DNA from: Ctena decussata
Lineage: Eukaryota; Mollusca; Bivalvia; Lucinida; Lucinidae
NCBI GenBank assembly: GCA_963989385.1
Contig: OZ022502.1
Location: 11,237,001 to 11,301,000, forward strand
Length of the DNA stretch: 64,000 nt
Direction of reading: 5' to 3'
Shown here: positions 33,257 through 43,852 of the stretch, piece by piece
Position numbering within the stretch: position 1 is the first letter of the stretch
Layout of the letters: every line of letters starts with the position of its first letter
Position numbers and translations under genes: made by a program
The notes under the pieces: generated by a model
Database searches by the model: none
Seen by the model: only the letters and a program-made list of their open reading frames with translations
Told to the model about the DNA's origin: nothing

Positions 33257-33982
33257 AAAGAAATGATTAAGGTGAATAGTCACATATCCAAGGAAGATCA
33301 CTCTAGTCTGGAAGCCGTTTCCTGTCTTCTTATTGCGGGGCTATTCTTTTTAGGTAAGAATTTGCTTCCTCTGGAAGCAAATTCTTTCCTTAGTGTAAAC
33401 AATATTTTATTCAATATACTGTACACATGAATATAATTATAACAATCTTTACATTACATAGCAATATACAGTAAAATGAAAGGGATACAGAAGTAAGTCA
33501 TTGACTTATATAAGATCTGTCTCCCAAACCATACAAACAGTCATTTTTACTTTCAGTAGGCTTTAGATGTCAATTAACAATACAGTATAATGAACTTTGT
33601 GAAACACACAAAAAGAGAGAGAAAAGTGAAGAAAAGAAAAACAAATTAGTATAAGAAAAACAAATTAGTATAAGAAACGACTAGATTCATAGAAGACGAA
33701 AAAGGAAATATGTTTATGAGAAAAGTAGGGATTACGACAGAAGAAAGAATAAGATATAGAAAGTAGAAAGTCACAATATCAGATCATTTGTGAAACCATT
33801 TCAACTACACAGTTGCAGGTAGTCTACGCGGTGACAGACACACATTTTCACAACATTAAAACATTTGTATTAAACGGTATTTCACTCATGCACTAAGGAA
33901 TAATGACAAACAAATTCAATGATAGCTGTAAGGATTAAGTTCAACGAAAGGAAAAGAAAAGGGTTGTTTCTGTAAAATTTTG

Positions 33983-34957
33983 TCATGCAATTTCAAATCG
34001 TTTTGTCTTTACCAAAAAATCTTGCACTGCTAAGAATATTTGTCGATTTTCAGTTTCAGAAAGTTGTTCACTGCCAAAGAGAAGTATATTAAGGGTAGGC
34101 TGACAAATATGAATAATTTTATTAAAGAGTTCTTGCCTTAAATTATGAAAACGCCCACAATGGAATAAAAAATGATTAGTATCCTCTACTGCACGACAGA
34201 CACATAAAGGACTTTCAACTATATTTTTGGAGAAGAGATGTTTCTTAAGAGAACTACAATTCGTTCTTAAACGTGAGTGGTAAATCTGCCCAAGCCTCTT
34301 TCCAGCAAAGTAATATGGAGGTTTTTTCGTAATATCTGAATTTAACTCATTCTTAAAGGTATTTATGCTCGGTAAATTACGTATATGTTCCGGAAGTTCG
34401 TTCCAGTCTCTTACGGCAGAAGGTAAGAAAGAATTATAGTAAAGCTGAGTGTTTGTATGAAGTGTAAGTAAATTTGTAGAATTCCGCAGCTGATAATTAA
34501 CAGTATTCCCAACACTTGGCGGCACTAAAGAAGACAAATAATTAGGAGATATTTCATGTTGCATTTTATAAAACAGAAAAAGTTTATGTTTTTTCCTTCG
34601 ATTTAAGAGCGTTTCCCAGCCAGTCTCGTTTGTCAGAGAATTTATTGACACTAATTTTGTGGCTCCCGTAACAATACGTGCTGCTTCAATTTGGATTTTT
34701 TCAAGTTCGTTTACTTCATACTGAGTACAATTATTCCATACAACATCGGCATATTCTAAAATTGGACGAATAAAAGTAAAATAAATAATTTGAAGAGATT
34801 TCCTATCCAGTTTAAATTTTAATTTCCTCATTACATTTATGCGAGTCCATGCTTTAGATTTTATATATTCAAGATGTTCGTGCCACGTGCAATCCCTGGA
34901 TAAAAATATACCTAAGTGCTTATGTGAATTGACTTCCTCGATAGGTTGTTGGTCCAT
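33983..34957 (-). CDS. Jockey/CR1-like LINE ORF2, C-terminal 324 codons
   Basis: This is the C-terminal part of a LINE reverse transcriptase polyprotein: HLGIFLSRDCTWHEH, FIRPILEYADVVWNNC, LEKIQIEAARIVTGATK and a cysteine/histidine end (CVCRAVEDTNHFLFHC) that resembles a zinc-knuckle. The frame continues upstream of this ATG to about 35020, so the ATG is not a real start. It is open over 324 codons, so the insertion is fairly young. The catalytic domain is cut off and inverted, so no active enzyme can be made. Confidence 0.8.
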   Translation of the reverse strand: MDQQPIEEVNSHKHLGIFLSRDCTWHEHLEYIKSKAWTRINVMRKLKFKLDRKSLQIIYFTFIRPILEYADVVWNNCTQYEVNELEKIQIEAARIVTGATKLVSINSLTNETGWETLLNRRKKHKLFLFYKMQHEISPNYLSSLVPPSVGNTVNYQLRNSTNLLTLHTNTQLYYNSFLPSAVRDWNELPEHIRNLPSINTFKNELNSDITKKPPYYFAGKRLGQIYHSRLRTNCSSLKKHLFSKNIVESPLCVCRAVEDTNHFLFHCGRFHNLRQELFNKIIHICQPTLNILLFGSEQLSETENRQIFLAVQDFLVKTKRFEIA

Positions 34958-35026
34958 AAATACATTAGGATGGTTTGGTTGATTACGTTTCCTTGAGAAA
35001 ATGACAGACTCTGACTTTGACTTTGA

Positions 35027-35205
35027 CTTCTTCTGTATATTAACGATATTGTTGAAAATATAAATTCGTCAATTAGACTTTTTGCGGACGATACTACTCT
35101 TTATATTATAGTTGATAACCCAGTTCAAGCTGCTAATCAGTTAAACTCTGATCTGTTAAAAATACATCATTGGGCCACTAAGTGGCTCGTTACATTTAAT
35201 CCGTC
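35027..35205 (+). pseudogene. Inverted RT catalytic fragment of the same LINE
   Basis: It translates on the plus strand to LLLYINDIVENIN, then RLFADDTTLYI (the catalytic FADD box), and ends WATKWLVTFNPS. The minus-strand part begins at KSESVIFS, the next residues of the protein. Confidence 0.8.
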
Positions 35206-35217
35206 AATTCTTTCCTT

Positions 35218-36171
35218 GAAGAATAGCCATCTGTGACAACAAAGGTTACGTCAAGGAAGACAAATTCTCTTCTGCTATTGTGTCCTCTACTTGGAAAAGG
35301 GAGGCAAACGCTTGTCACTTTACAGTGGGATTTCTTTGAAATGTGCACATTTACCATAAAGTAATATTTTCATTGTGCCAGCTTAGTTTACCCGGCCATA
35401 CTTCGTCACTCGGATACAGAGTGTCACAAATTGGGATCCAAGAAAGCATTCCAGAAGATTTAATCCCACATATACGGAATGATCCTTACATTGATTAAGG
35501 TCATTATCCATTTCGCATCTCTTTTATTTTTGTAACATAAACAGCGGCAAACACTTCTCAAAGTTTTAAGATTCCAATCGGGGAAAACGTTCTTTTCTTC
35601 TAACGCAAACTCTGGATATCTTTCTACCTTTATGGCTGACTGAAAACATATACAATTGAAAGGTCCTTTCTATATGACAGAAAAAAGGTTATGTTGATTT
35701 TTATTTATGTCGACTATAAAGTGTCCGAAGCCCTCGTCAAGAGCAGCTTGCCGATGGCAAACATTTTTCCAGAGGAAATGTGTTTTCCCATTAGTGAAAT
35801 ACAAGAATATGAAATTGCCAAAATAAATGGTCATATAGGGAAAATGTGAACAACGAAGACGTTTTTCTCTTGTTTATCACCGCTGCGGCCCGTTTGCGTT
35901 AACGGCTCGACATGTGACAGGGTAGTGGTCGCCCTTCCAAGGTCGGTGATTTTCTCTGGGTTGTCCGGGTTTTTTACCAACATTTAAACTGCGGATTCCC
36001 AACATACATATGGATAACGCGTTTATAAGTTCGTTGAGCTTTCTGGATTATACGTTTCGTGGAGCTTTCTGGGTGATCGAAGTGAATTAAATACTTCATT
36101 AATTCAAATGTTGCTGTTTTGTTCAAGCCATTTTCAGGGGAAGATACTGAATATGTGGCACTTTGTTATTT
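35218..36171. other. No gene supported
   Basis: The first 60 bases are the second half of a palindrome whose first half is 33330-33380 ('ctattctt..aagaatttgcttcc'), now separated by the LINE. The rest shows no recognisable feature. Confidence 0.4.
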
Positions 36172-36541
36172 ACCGTATACGCGGTAATTTTCGCGGGTTC
36201 AAATTTTCGCGGTTTAGGGTCAAAAACATGATTATTAATTTTCGCGATTTTTAATTTTCGGGGTTAGCAACATGCTCGAAAAACTATTTCTTTTCACTTG
36301 AGTCAGTTCTTTCATTAACCGGCGGCAGGGCCGCCGCAGGTTAATGAAAGAACTGGCTCAAGTGAAAAGTACCAGCAACTACCTAAGCAAACACAAACAA
36401 AATATATGAACACTGTTTCTACAGAAGACACTTTGTAAGAAACAGGAAATTTTTCGCGATTTAAATATTCGCGGTTTCTAAGTGACCGCGTAATACCGCG
36501 AAAAATGGAACACCGCCAAAATTACCATATATACGGTATAT
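36172..36541. mobile_element. MITE with TACCGTATA..CGGTA termini and inner hairpin
   Basis: TACCGTATACGCGGTAATTT opens and its near-inverse closes. 'ttcgcg' motifs fill both subterminal zones. A perfect hairpin at about 36290-36367 pairs 'ttcacttgagtcagttcttt' with its inverse around GGCGGCAGGGCCGCC. Confidence 0.75.
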
Positions 36542-36826
36542 ATTTTACAGACATGTCTCCATCCTGTTGGTAAAATGTTAACGTTTGCATAGGAAGATGT
36601 TTAAATTTTCACTCAAGTTTTTGACCATTAGAAGGAGCTTAGATTAATCTCTGACCAGTCACTTCGGACAGCATTATTGTCGATTCCGAAGCGGCATAAA
36701 AGAACGTAGCTGGCTGAAAACATGCATGCATTCGCCGTTTATCTATAGCACTGATAAAACTGGAAACAGAATACCAAGTTTCGCAAGGGCATGAGAGATA
36801 GTCATGCACACCTAGGATGTAAAGCA

Positions 36827-37177
36827 CAGCCCCGGATCCAGGGGGTGGGATTTGGGGCTTAAGCCCAGCCACGTAGTGCTCTGTGTCCAATGTAATGAAG
36901 AAATGTGTGTAATAAGGAGCACCTGATGATAATTTGAGACTATATTCCATAACCTACGGTTAGAATGAAATACGTGTTGTGACAACTCATTGGAATCGCC
37001 TCGCCGAGGTGGTTTCTATGAGATGCCATAACATTTATTTAAAGATATATATGCATGAAATAATCTTGACTTTTCATCTAAAACACTATTTTATATAGGA
37101 CCCTGATAATGTCCCCTTTCTTTTGGCCCTAAGCAGAGACGGCCCCGCCAGTTAGTTCTGGTCTAGATCCGGGCCTG
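36827..37177. mobile_element. MITE with CAGCCCCGGATC termini
   Basis: CAGCCCCGGATCCAG opens and CTAGATCCGGGCCTG closes. AAAGCA lies on both sides (36821-36826, 37178-37183), a 6-bp match that may be a worn 8-bp duplication. No coding capacity. Confidence 0.65.
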
Positions 37178-37256
37178 AAAGCATTTGCATGGCAATATAA
37201 TCAGTGATTTTTTCTCCAAACATATAAGACCCAAGCTATTGAAAAAAAATATATTT

Positions 37257-37495
37257 GAGCCGCGACATGACAAAACCAATAATATAGCATGTGAGCCGGA
37301 AATACTCAGGCGAATCAGCCTGGGCATCCGCCCAGTCTGATCTGTGTCTTTGCTGTGCACTTAAAGAGTAGCTAAGGGTTTGAGCTACCTCCATGCCAAC
37401 AGCGATGACTCTGATCAGACTGAGCGGATGCCCAGGCTGATCTGAGTCTGCAATAAGAACACTACCACCTTGTTGGTTTTCTCGTGTCGTGGTTA
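37257..37495. mobile_element. GAGCCGCGAC-family MITE, copy 2
   Basis: GAGCCGCGACATGACAAAAC opens; GTCGTGGTTA closes (terminal base changes). ATTT lies on both sides (37253-37256, 37496-37499). Confidence 0.8.
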
Positions 37496-37499
37496 ATTT

Positions 37500-38476
37500 T
37501 GTTTCTTTTATTTTATATATATATATATTCCTTAATTTCTCAAAATACATCAGAGAAGCTCACACGTAGACTACCCACTCGAAAAACTGGGCTTCGAAAC
37601 TGTAAGCAGCGTCATGAGAAAACCTTCCTGTTTTACCTTTGTGTAGGCAATTATGCACAGTTCGCCTTGGCACTGCTTAGACCGTGAACACTGTAAGAAA
37701 CACTAATCGTACATGCCTTCACGAGACTGCACATCTGCGCAGGGTGGTCTGAGTATGCGGAATTTGCACACCTGTAACAACATTGTTTTTTTTTTCCTTC
37801 TTTTTTTTAAAGAAATTGCTCATATAAGAACACTCCCTTCTCTCACATCACTTGGGAGTCACGACAATATTATCTGTTTTTAAGGGTAAGGGTTTTATTT
37901 ACCGTAACAAGTCTAAGTATTGCGACAAATATGTCTGAGCAATCAGTGCAGACCCTGATCAGACTGCATTTGGACGCATTACATACGGCATTGTAAAGCA
38001 GAACTCTTTAATATGAAGGAAAATAACAGTTATTATCTTAGGTGTCGCAATATTTAGAATTTTACGGATTATCCTATATGTCCCAATTTTTAGAATGTTA
38101 TGTATATCTTAAATTTTGGGACATCATTATATATTTTTGTATTTTTTTTTTTTTTTTTTTTTTTTGTAATCAACTTGGTTTTCTGTCTGACAAAGTAGTG
38201 TAAGTAAGTAAGCGAAATGGCAAATAGTGTAGACCCAGTCTATCCTGGATCTTCATTGTTTGCTTATTCAGGTATCTCTTAATGTTAAAAATCTATGTAA
38301 ACGGTAATTTCAGTAAACGCTTCCGACTTTAATCTTTATAAACTGATTTGGAACATAATCAGACTGATACTCAAATTAAACACGTTTCTGTTAAACTTTG
38401 ATCATATTTTTGTAAATAAAATATAGATTATGAATAAACCATTTACACATACCAGTTAGATTTATTGCGTATCGTT
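37500..38476. other. No feature except T-runs
   Basis: Poly-T stretches lie near 37785-37810 and 38142-38165. Otherwise unremarkable. Confidence 0.4.
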
Positions 38477-38480
38477 ATTT

Positions 38481-38716
38481 GAGCCGCGACGCGAGAAAAC
38501 CAACAAAGTGGTTGTGCGCCCAGCGCAGACTCAGATCAGCCTGGGCATCCGCCCAGTCTGATCAGAGTCTTCGCTGTCCACATGGAGGTAGCTTAGACCC
38601 TTAGCTTCCCTTTGAGCACCTAACAAAGAGTCTGATCAGACTGGGTGGATGCCCAGGTTGATCTGAGTCTGCGCTGGGCGCACAGCCACATTGTTGGTTT
38701 TGTTGTGTCGCGGCTC
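38481..38716. mobile_element. GAGCCGCGAC-family MITE, copy 3
   Basis: GAGCCGCGACGCGAGAAAAC opens and the near-perfect inverse closes. ATTT lies on both sides (38477-38480, 38717-38720). This is the best-kept copy. Confidence 0.85.
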
Positions 38717-40295
38717 ATTTGTAAATTCTTGTTTGATCATTTTTGTTCATATCATCTGATGATATTTGATTAAAATAGGTATCTAGATCTATTACAGTAT
38801 ATAACTGACATTGTCCCTTTTCTGTAGATTTAACGAAACGTTTCCCGTAGCCTAGTGAACGTAGGTTAAAGACCAGCACTACAGCATATGAAATGTTGAA
38901 TCCATCCCTCTCCTTTCGCTGCCTTATTCCTCCCTGATTAAAACAAGAGTGCCATGAGGCCCTGGATCGCTCACCTGAGTATGGTGGCCATCACGGTAGG
39001 TCCTTTGACCTAGACCGCTTGAATAAGTTTTCGATCCCTCAGCCCCTGGAGGCTGCGTATTTTGGTTACAATTAGCCCAGTGGCTTTTGGGGAGATGTCT
39101 TAAATTGTCAAAATATGAGACATGGGTCAACGGACAAAGAATGACCTTGACCTCTTGAATCCGCAAATATTCCATGTACGAATAACGACAACTTTATACC
39201 AATTTTTAGGCCAAACTCTTCTAAACTTGCCATGAAATCTTATGTGTAGCATTTTCCGAAACTTGGCATTGCCTTAAAAAAGGTCAAGGTCAGCCCAAGT
39301 TCATTATTTGAACAATCTTGATAGTACTCAAGTACCTAATACTGTATACTAAGTTTCAAGGCCATCAAACATTTGGTTCTGGAGAAGAAGATTTGTACAC
39401 TTTTTTGCCATGGGGATGGCAGCCAAGTTGGTCATGTGACCCAGACCGTTTGAACAAATCTTTGTTCCCGCAGCCCCTAGAGGCTCTATATGAAAATTGG
39501 TTACAACTGGCCCAGTGGCTTTTGGGGAGATATGTGAAATTGTCACAATATGAGAGGCCAGGGTCAAATGTCAAAGAATGACCTTGAAATCTTGTACGCA
39601 TAAATCTTTATGTACTCAATAAAGATGACTGTATGTACCAATTTTCAGGGCGAAATCTTCAACAGTTTACAAGAAATTTTATGTTCAAGCATTTTTCCAT
39701 ATAAAAGATACAGAAAGCAAAATTGACCTTGCCGTAAAAAGGTCAAGGTCAACCCAAGGTAATTATTTGTACAATCTTGGTAGTACTTGTGTACCTGATG
39801 CTACATACCAAGTTTCATAGCCATCCGCCTATTGGTTCTGGAGAAGAAGATTTTTAAACGTTTTTACTATATATGGCTTGGCGGCCATGTTGGTCATGTG
39901 ACCCAGGCCGTTTGGACAAATTTTCGTTTCTCAACCCGGGCTCTAGAGGCTCTACTTTAAATTTGATTACAATAGGCCCAGTGGTTTTGAGGAGATGTGT
40001 GAAATTGTCAAAACATGAGAGACCAGGGTCAAAAGTCAAAGAGAGACCTTGACCAATTGTACGCATAAATTTTCATGTACTCATTAAGATGACTGTATAT
40101 ACCAATTTTCAGGTCAAAATCTTCAACGGTTTCCAAGAAATCTAATGTTCTAGCATTTTCACATATAAAAGCTACAGAAAGCAAATTTTACCTTACCGTA
40201 AAAAAGGTCAAGGTCAACACAAGGTCATAAATTGAACAGCTTTGTTAGTACTCGCGTACCCGGTGCTACTTGCCAAGTTTCAAGGCCATCGGCTT

Positions 40296-42210
40296 ACTAC
40301 TACAGAATTATCTAAATTATTAACTTCTTGCCTCACTGCTGTGAAATCTCGTATAAATCTCGTGTCATTTGGTACTATGAGACAGTGTATGAGAGGTCAG
40401 GGAAAAATATGTTTTGGTCTATAAAAAATTCTGGTGAGGTACTTAGTAAACTGAAGTCAAGAGGGTTCCGTGCGACTAGTTTGTCCACTTATGATTTTTC
40501 TACTCTTTATACCACATTACCCCATAATTTAATAAAGGAAAAACTTGTTGATTTGATTGAGAGGGCCTTCAAAAAGTTCTCCAAAAATGAAGATACCCTT
40601 TATATTGCCTGTAACGATAAGAAAGCGTTTTTCACTTCTACTGACCGTAAAATATATAGAGGATATAGTCTTTGGTCATGTCAGAATGTATGTGACGCCT
40701 TATCATATCTTTTAGATAATATTTACATCAGATTTGGTAATAAGTTATACAGACAAATTGTTGGTATTCCGATGGGTACAAATTGTGCTCCTCTTGTGGC
40801 CGATTTGTTTTTATTTTGTTATGAAAGAGATTTCATGACTTCTCTTTCGGTTGATAATCAAGCTGATATCATTGAGGTATTTAACTCAACCTCTAGATAT
40901 TTAGACGATCTTCTGAATATTGATAATCCTTATTTTGAAAGCATGGTTAACCAAATTTACCCACCTGAACTTAAATTGAATAAAGCTAATACTTCAGATA
41001 CCGAGGCCCCCTTTTTGGATTTACATCTATCTATTTCTAACGGTTTTGTATCTTCTAAAATTTATGATAAACGTGATGACTTTGACTTTGATATAGTTAA
41101 TTTTCCATTTTTGGATGGTGACGTTCCACGTCGTCCCTCTTATGGAGTGTATATTTCTCAACTTATAAGATTTGCTAGAGTGTGTAGTCATGTAGATGAC
41201 TTTAATGCTCGTAATAAATGTTTAACTGCTAAACTTTTTCAACAGGGCTATCGGTATCATAAGCTTAGAAAGGCTTTTTCTAAATTCTATCGCAGACACC
41301 ATGACTTGGTTTCAAAATTTGATGTCGGATTAAAATTTCTTTTACACCAAGGCCTATCGGAACCAGAATTTTATGGTGACTTAGTATACAAATTCAAAAA
41401 GATTAAGGGTAGGACTGATTTTTCTGATCAATTCCGAAAAATAATAATACGTCACAAACGTATTGGCTATAATTTAAATGTTATGCGACAGTCTGCATGC
41501 TTAGTGATTAACCCAATCACGGTTGATAACTTTGCTGCACTCTTTAATTGCACACCGGGGGATCGGTCGTCAGACGCTATGATGGTCCCGACCTAAAGCT
41601 ATATATTTTAGTTGGTTGGGACCGGAGCCTTTTTGTCTGTTGCTTGGTCCACCGGGGCTCAACTGGTGACCTTCTTTTGCTTCAGATTTCCAGTGGGGTC
41701 GTTTGGCAGGACAGGGATCTCCCCCTGTCAGATGGCCCGTTGTATCTGTTGAGTCCTCGTCTTTGCTTCTTCATGGTGTTGAAATTTGATTTATGTGTTT
41801 ACCGTGATGATTCATTGACGAGTTAGAGGGTTATCATGCGAACCGAACAACCAACTAAATGTTTTGTACCACTTCAGAAACTGAGGGTGAGGTTGGGCCT
41901 GTAAAATCGATTTAAGCCCCCCAGTAATTCATTACTGACCGTTCCAAGGCGGTAGTTCTGTTGTGGTTCTCTGTTGCCTGTTTTTGGTGTCAGAGTTTTT
42001 GTGATGTTTTACCTTATGTATGTTCTTATTATTTTTGGTTCGGTTTGGGTTGCTGAGTGGCCACCTTTTGGGAACAAGCTGCTCACTCGGTTGGCCATAT
42101 GTTCTCTGTATCTTGATTATTTGTAATCTTAGTTGTTTCCAACTATGGTTTGAGGGCTGGATTTGGATTTTGATTGTTTCAGTTCCTGGTCTTTGCATAC
42201 TTTTTACTTT
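40296..42210 (+). mobile_element. 5'-truncated Penelope-like retroelement insertion
   Basis: The host repeat reads 'aaggccatcggctta' up to 40296 and continues 'tattggttctggag' from 42211, so about 1.9 kb was inserted. It begins in mid-protein (TTELSKLLTSCLTAVKSR) and ends 3' with an untranslated stretch of about 610 bp. No poly-A. A TTA/TTTA micro-duplication at the ends is possible but weak. Confidence 0.7.
40328..41596 (+). CDS. Penelope-like reverse transcriptase fragment, frameshifted at its 5' side
   Basis: The 422-codon frame contains an RT core: STYDFSTLYTTLP (residues 53-65), VGIPMGTNCAPLVADLF (145-161), SRYLDDLL (189-196, catalytic DD) and FLDLHLSISNGF. This box order and wording is common in invertebrate RTs that I place near Penelope-like/Naiad-type elements; the clade is inference. 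The ATG at 40328 is an artefact. True coding enters from upstream in another frame, and an 11-bp tandem duplication (40344-40354 and 40355-40365) shifts it. No GIY-YIG endonuclease is present. From residue 11 to the stop the frame is intact, so the insertion is young. Confidence 0.7.
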   Translation: MPHCCEISYKSRVIWYYETVYERSGKNMFWSIKNSGEVLSKLKSRGFRATSLSTYDFSTLYTTLPHNLIKEKLVDLIERAFKKFSKNEDTLYIACNDKKAFFTSTDRKIYRGYSLWSCQNVCDALSYLLDNIYIRFGNKLYRQIVGIPMGTNCAPLVADLFLFCYERDFMTSLSVDNQADIIEVFNSTSRYLDDLLNIDNPYFESMVNQIYPPELKLNKANTSDTEAPFLDLHLSISNGFVSSKIYDKRDDFDFDIVNFPFLDGDVPRRPSYGVYISQLIRFARVCSHVDDFNARNKCLTAKLFQQGYRYHKLRKAFSKFYRRHHDLVSKFDVGLKFLLHQGLSEPEFYGDLVYKFKKIKGRTDFSDQFRKIIIRHKRIGYNLNVMRQSACLVINPITVDNFAALFNCTPGDRSSDAMMVPT

Positions 42211-42604
42211 TATTGGTTCTGGAGGAGAAGATTTTTAAAGGTTTTTACCATATAAGGGCGTGGCGGCCATGCTTGTCATGTGACCAGGACCGTTTCGTTC
42301 GTTTTCGTTCCCCTGCCCCATAGAGGCTCTACATGTTTTTTGGTTACTATCGGCTCAGCGGTTTCAGAGGAGAAGTCGTTTGAAAATATTGTCGGACGGA
42401 CGAACGACGGACGGATGGACGACGGACGACGAAGCCTGCCTATCCTATAAATTCCGCCGGAGCCGCTGGCTCAGGTGAGCTAAAAAGATATCCATTTACT
42501 GCTGGTTCAGAGAAAACAAGCATGATAAATTTTGAGAAGAAAGTCTTTTCGGAAGCAAGCAACACGTCATTTAAGAAAAAAATATTTCCATTCTAACACT
42601 ATAT

Positions 42605-42840
42605 GAGCCGTGGCCCGACAAAACCAACAATGTGGTTGTGCACCCAGCGCAGACTCAGATCAGCCTGGGCATCCGCCCAGTCTGATCAGAGTCTTCGCTG
42701 TCCGCATGGAGGTAGCTTAGACCCTTAGTTACCCTTAGAGCACTTTACACAGGGTCTGATGAAAGTGGGCAGATGCCCAGGATGATCTGAGTCTGCAATC
42801 GGCGCAAAACCACATTGTTGGTTTTGTCGTGTCGCGGCTC
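42605..42840. mobile_element. GAGCCGCGAC-family MITE, copy 4
   Basis: GAGCCGTGGCCCGACAAAAC opens; GTCGTGTCGCGGCTC closes. ATAT lies on both sides (42601-42604, 42841-42844). Confidence 0.85.
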
Positions 42841-43039
42841 ATATACTGCGACGTTTTCCAAAGAACTATTTTAGGCGGACGTCGACAGATGTAAATGTTT
42901 ACATTCGACGTCATCAAGGCGCGAAACGTGCAAGTCTCGACCCTAGCAACGCGATTTATCACAAATTCTAATACTTGTCGCCAATGGTAAAATCTAGTGA
43001 TTTATTGCATGACAAATCATTGGGCGGATAAGCATGATG

Positions 43040-43448
43040 TTATTTAGCGCCATTCGGGCGTTATTTTGATTCTTTTGGTGACGTCAAGTTTCATTTCCAT
43101 GAGGAAAGACCGTGTAACATCGTTTTATCGCATCAAAAATTTACGAAATACATAAGAATGCTTCTGTTACAGTCAAAGTTGTTGGCGCGATTTCTTCATG
43201 TAATCATGGCGGAAAACTGGAAAAATCTGAAGTAAACACTTGCGTTTTCGTCGGTTTTGGCGTTTTAGAATCGAAATAGATTCTTGCTAACAAATGATTT
43301 GTTGCCAAGTATATCACTGGTTGTCGGTCAGTCGTCAGTGACTATATCGCTCGCGCTTCGCGCTCGTCATATATCCACTTAACGACTGACCTCCAACCAG
43401 TGATATATTTGGGCAACAAATCACTATAAGCAAGAATCTATTTTAAGT
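43040..43448. mobile_element. Foldback MITE pair, copy 1
   Basis: The palindrome at about 43272-43448 pairs 'aacaaatgatttgttg' and 'tatatcactggttgtcggtc' with their inverses around GCGCTTCGCGC. The upstream 'gttttagaatcgaaatag' and ACGTCA-rich flank recur before the palindrome at 44205-44400, so the two are paralogues. Confidence 0.6.
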
Positions 43449-43482
43449 GTCACACGACGCCGCTTCCAAGACGTTCAATGGC

Positions 43483-43506
43483 GGGGGGGGGGGGGGGGGG
43501 GGGGGG
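43483..43506 (+). repeat. Poly-G homopolymer (24 G)
   Basis: A continuous G run; length is uncertain in assemblies. Confidence 0.9.
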
Positions 43507-43688
43507 AACGTTGACACCGTTTGAATTAAACTAAACCCGTTCGTGCCCAGTTGAGGCATCTATCCTTATATTTTGAATAACCCATATGTCATTTTAAGGG
43601 ACGTATCAGGTTTAGTTACATTTTCATTTTTCGTTATATTTATTTTCATTTAAAATGTCCAAGTTTTCTCATGCGAACAATGAAGAAC

Positions 43689-43848
43689 CAGGCCCAGAGG
43701 TTACAAAACTTGAGTACATTCTCGAACATACACAAAAAAAGAACACTGATTGGCTGCTTCCGAGCAAATGCTCGGAAGCAGCCAATCAGTGTTCTTTATT
43801 TTGAGTTTGAGATTATTCTCAAGTTTTATAACCTCTAACCCAGGCCTC
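43689..43848. mobile_element. Foldback MITE with CCGAGCAAATGCTCGG core, copy 1
   Basis: 'agaggttacaaaacttgag' pairs with 'ctcaagttttataacctct'. The central hairpin 43741-43797 pairs 'actgattggctgcttccgag' with its inverse. The second copy is at 51594-51744. Confidence 0.8.
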
Positions 43849-43852
43849 GAGG

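Larger units (their letters stand above)
33392..35205 (-). mobile_element. 5'-truncated and 5'-inverted LINE with 12-bp target duplication
   Basis: AATTCTTTCCTT lies at 33380-33391 and again at 35206-35217. Most of the insert is minus-strand LINE (33392 to about 35022), but the last part, about 35023-35205, is on the plus strand and codes the immediately upstream piece of the same protein (YINDIV..LFADDTTLYI..WLVTFNP). The order and strand are those of twin priming during target-primed reverse transcription. The junction lies in a short TCAAAG/GACTTT repeat. The 3' end has AATAAAATATTG and no poly-A, as in CR1-like elements. Confidence 0.85.
38944..42480 (+). mobile_element. Pearl-like element interrupted by a reverse transcriptase insertion
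   Basis: It starts CAAGAGTGCCATGAGGCCC and GCTCACCTGAG, and ends in a hairpin with CAGGTGAGC. TAAAA flanks it (38939-38943, 42481-42485). The core has three units of about 460 bp, each with 'aaaggtcaaggtcaacc(c)aa', 'taccaagtttcaaggccatc' and 'catgtgacccagaccgtttg'. A GGACGGACGAACGACGGACG tract precedes the terminal hairpin. A reverse transcriptase insert interrupts the third unit at 40296-42210; the unit resumes at 'attggttctggaggagaag'. Confidence 0.75.
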
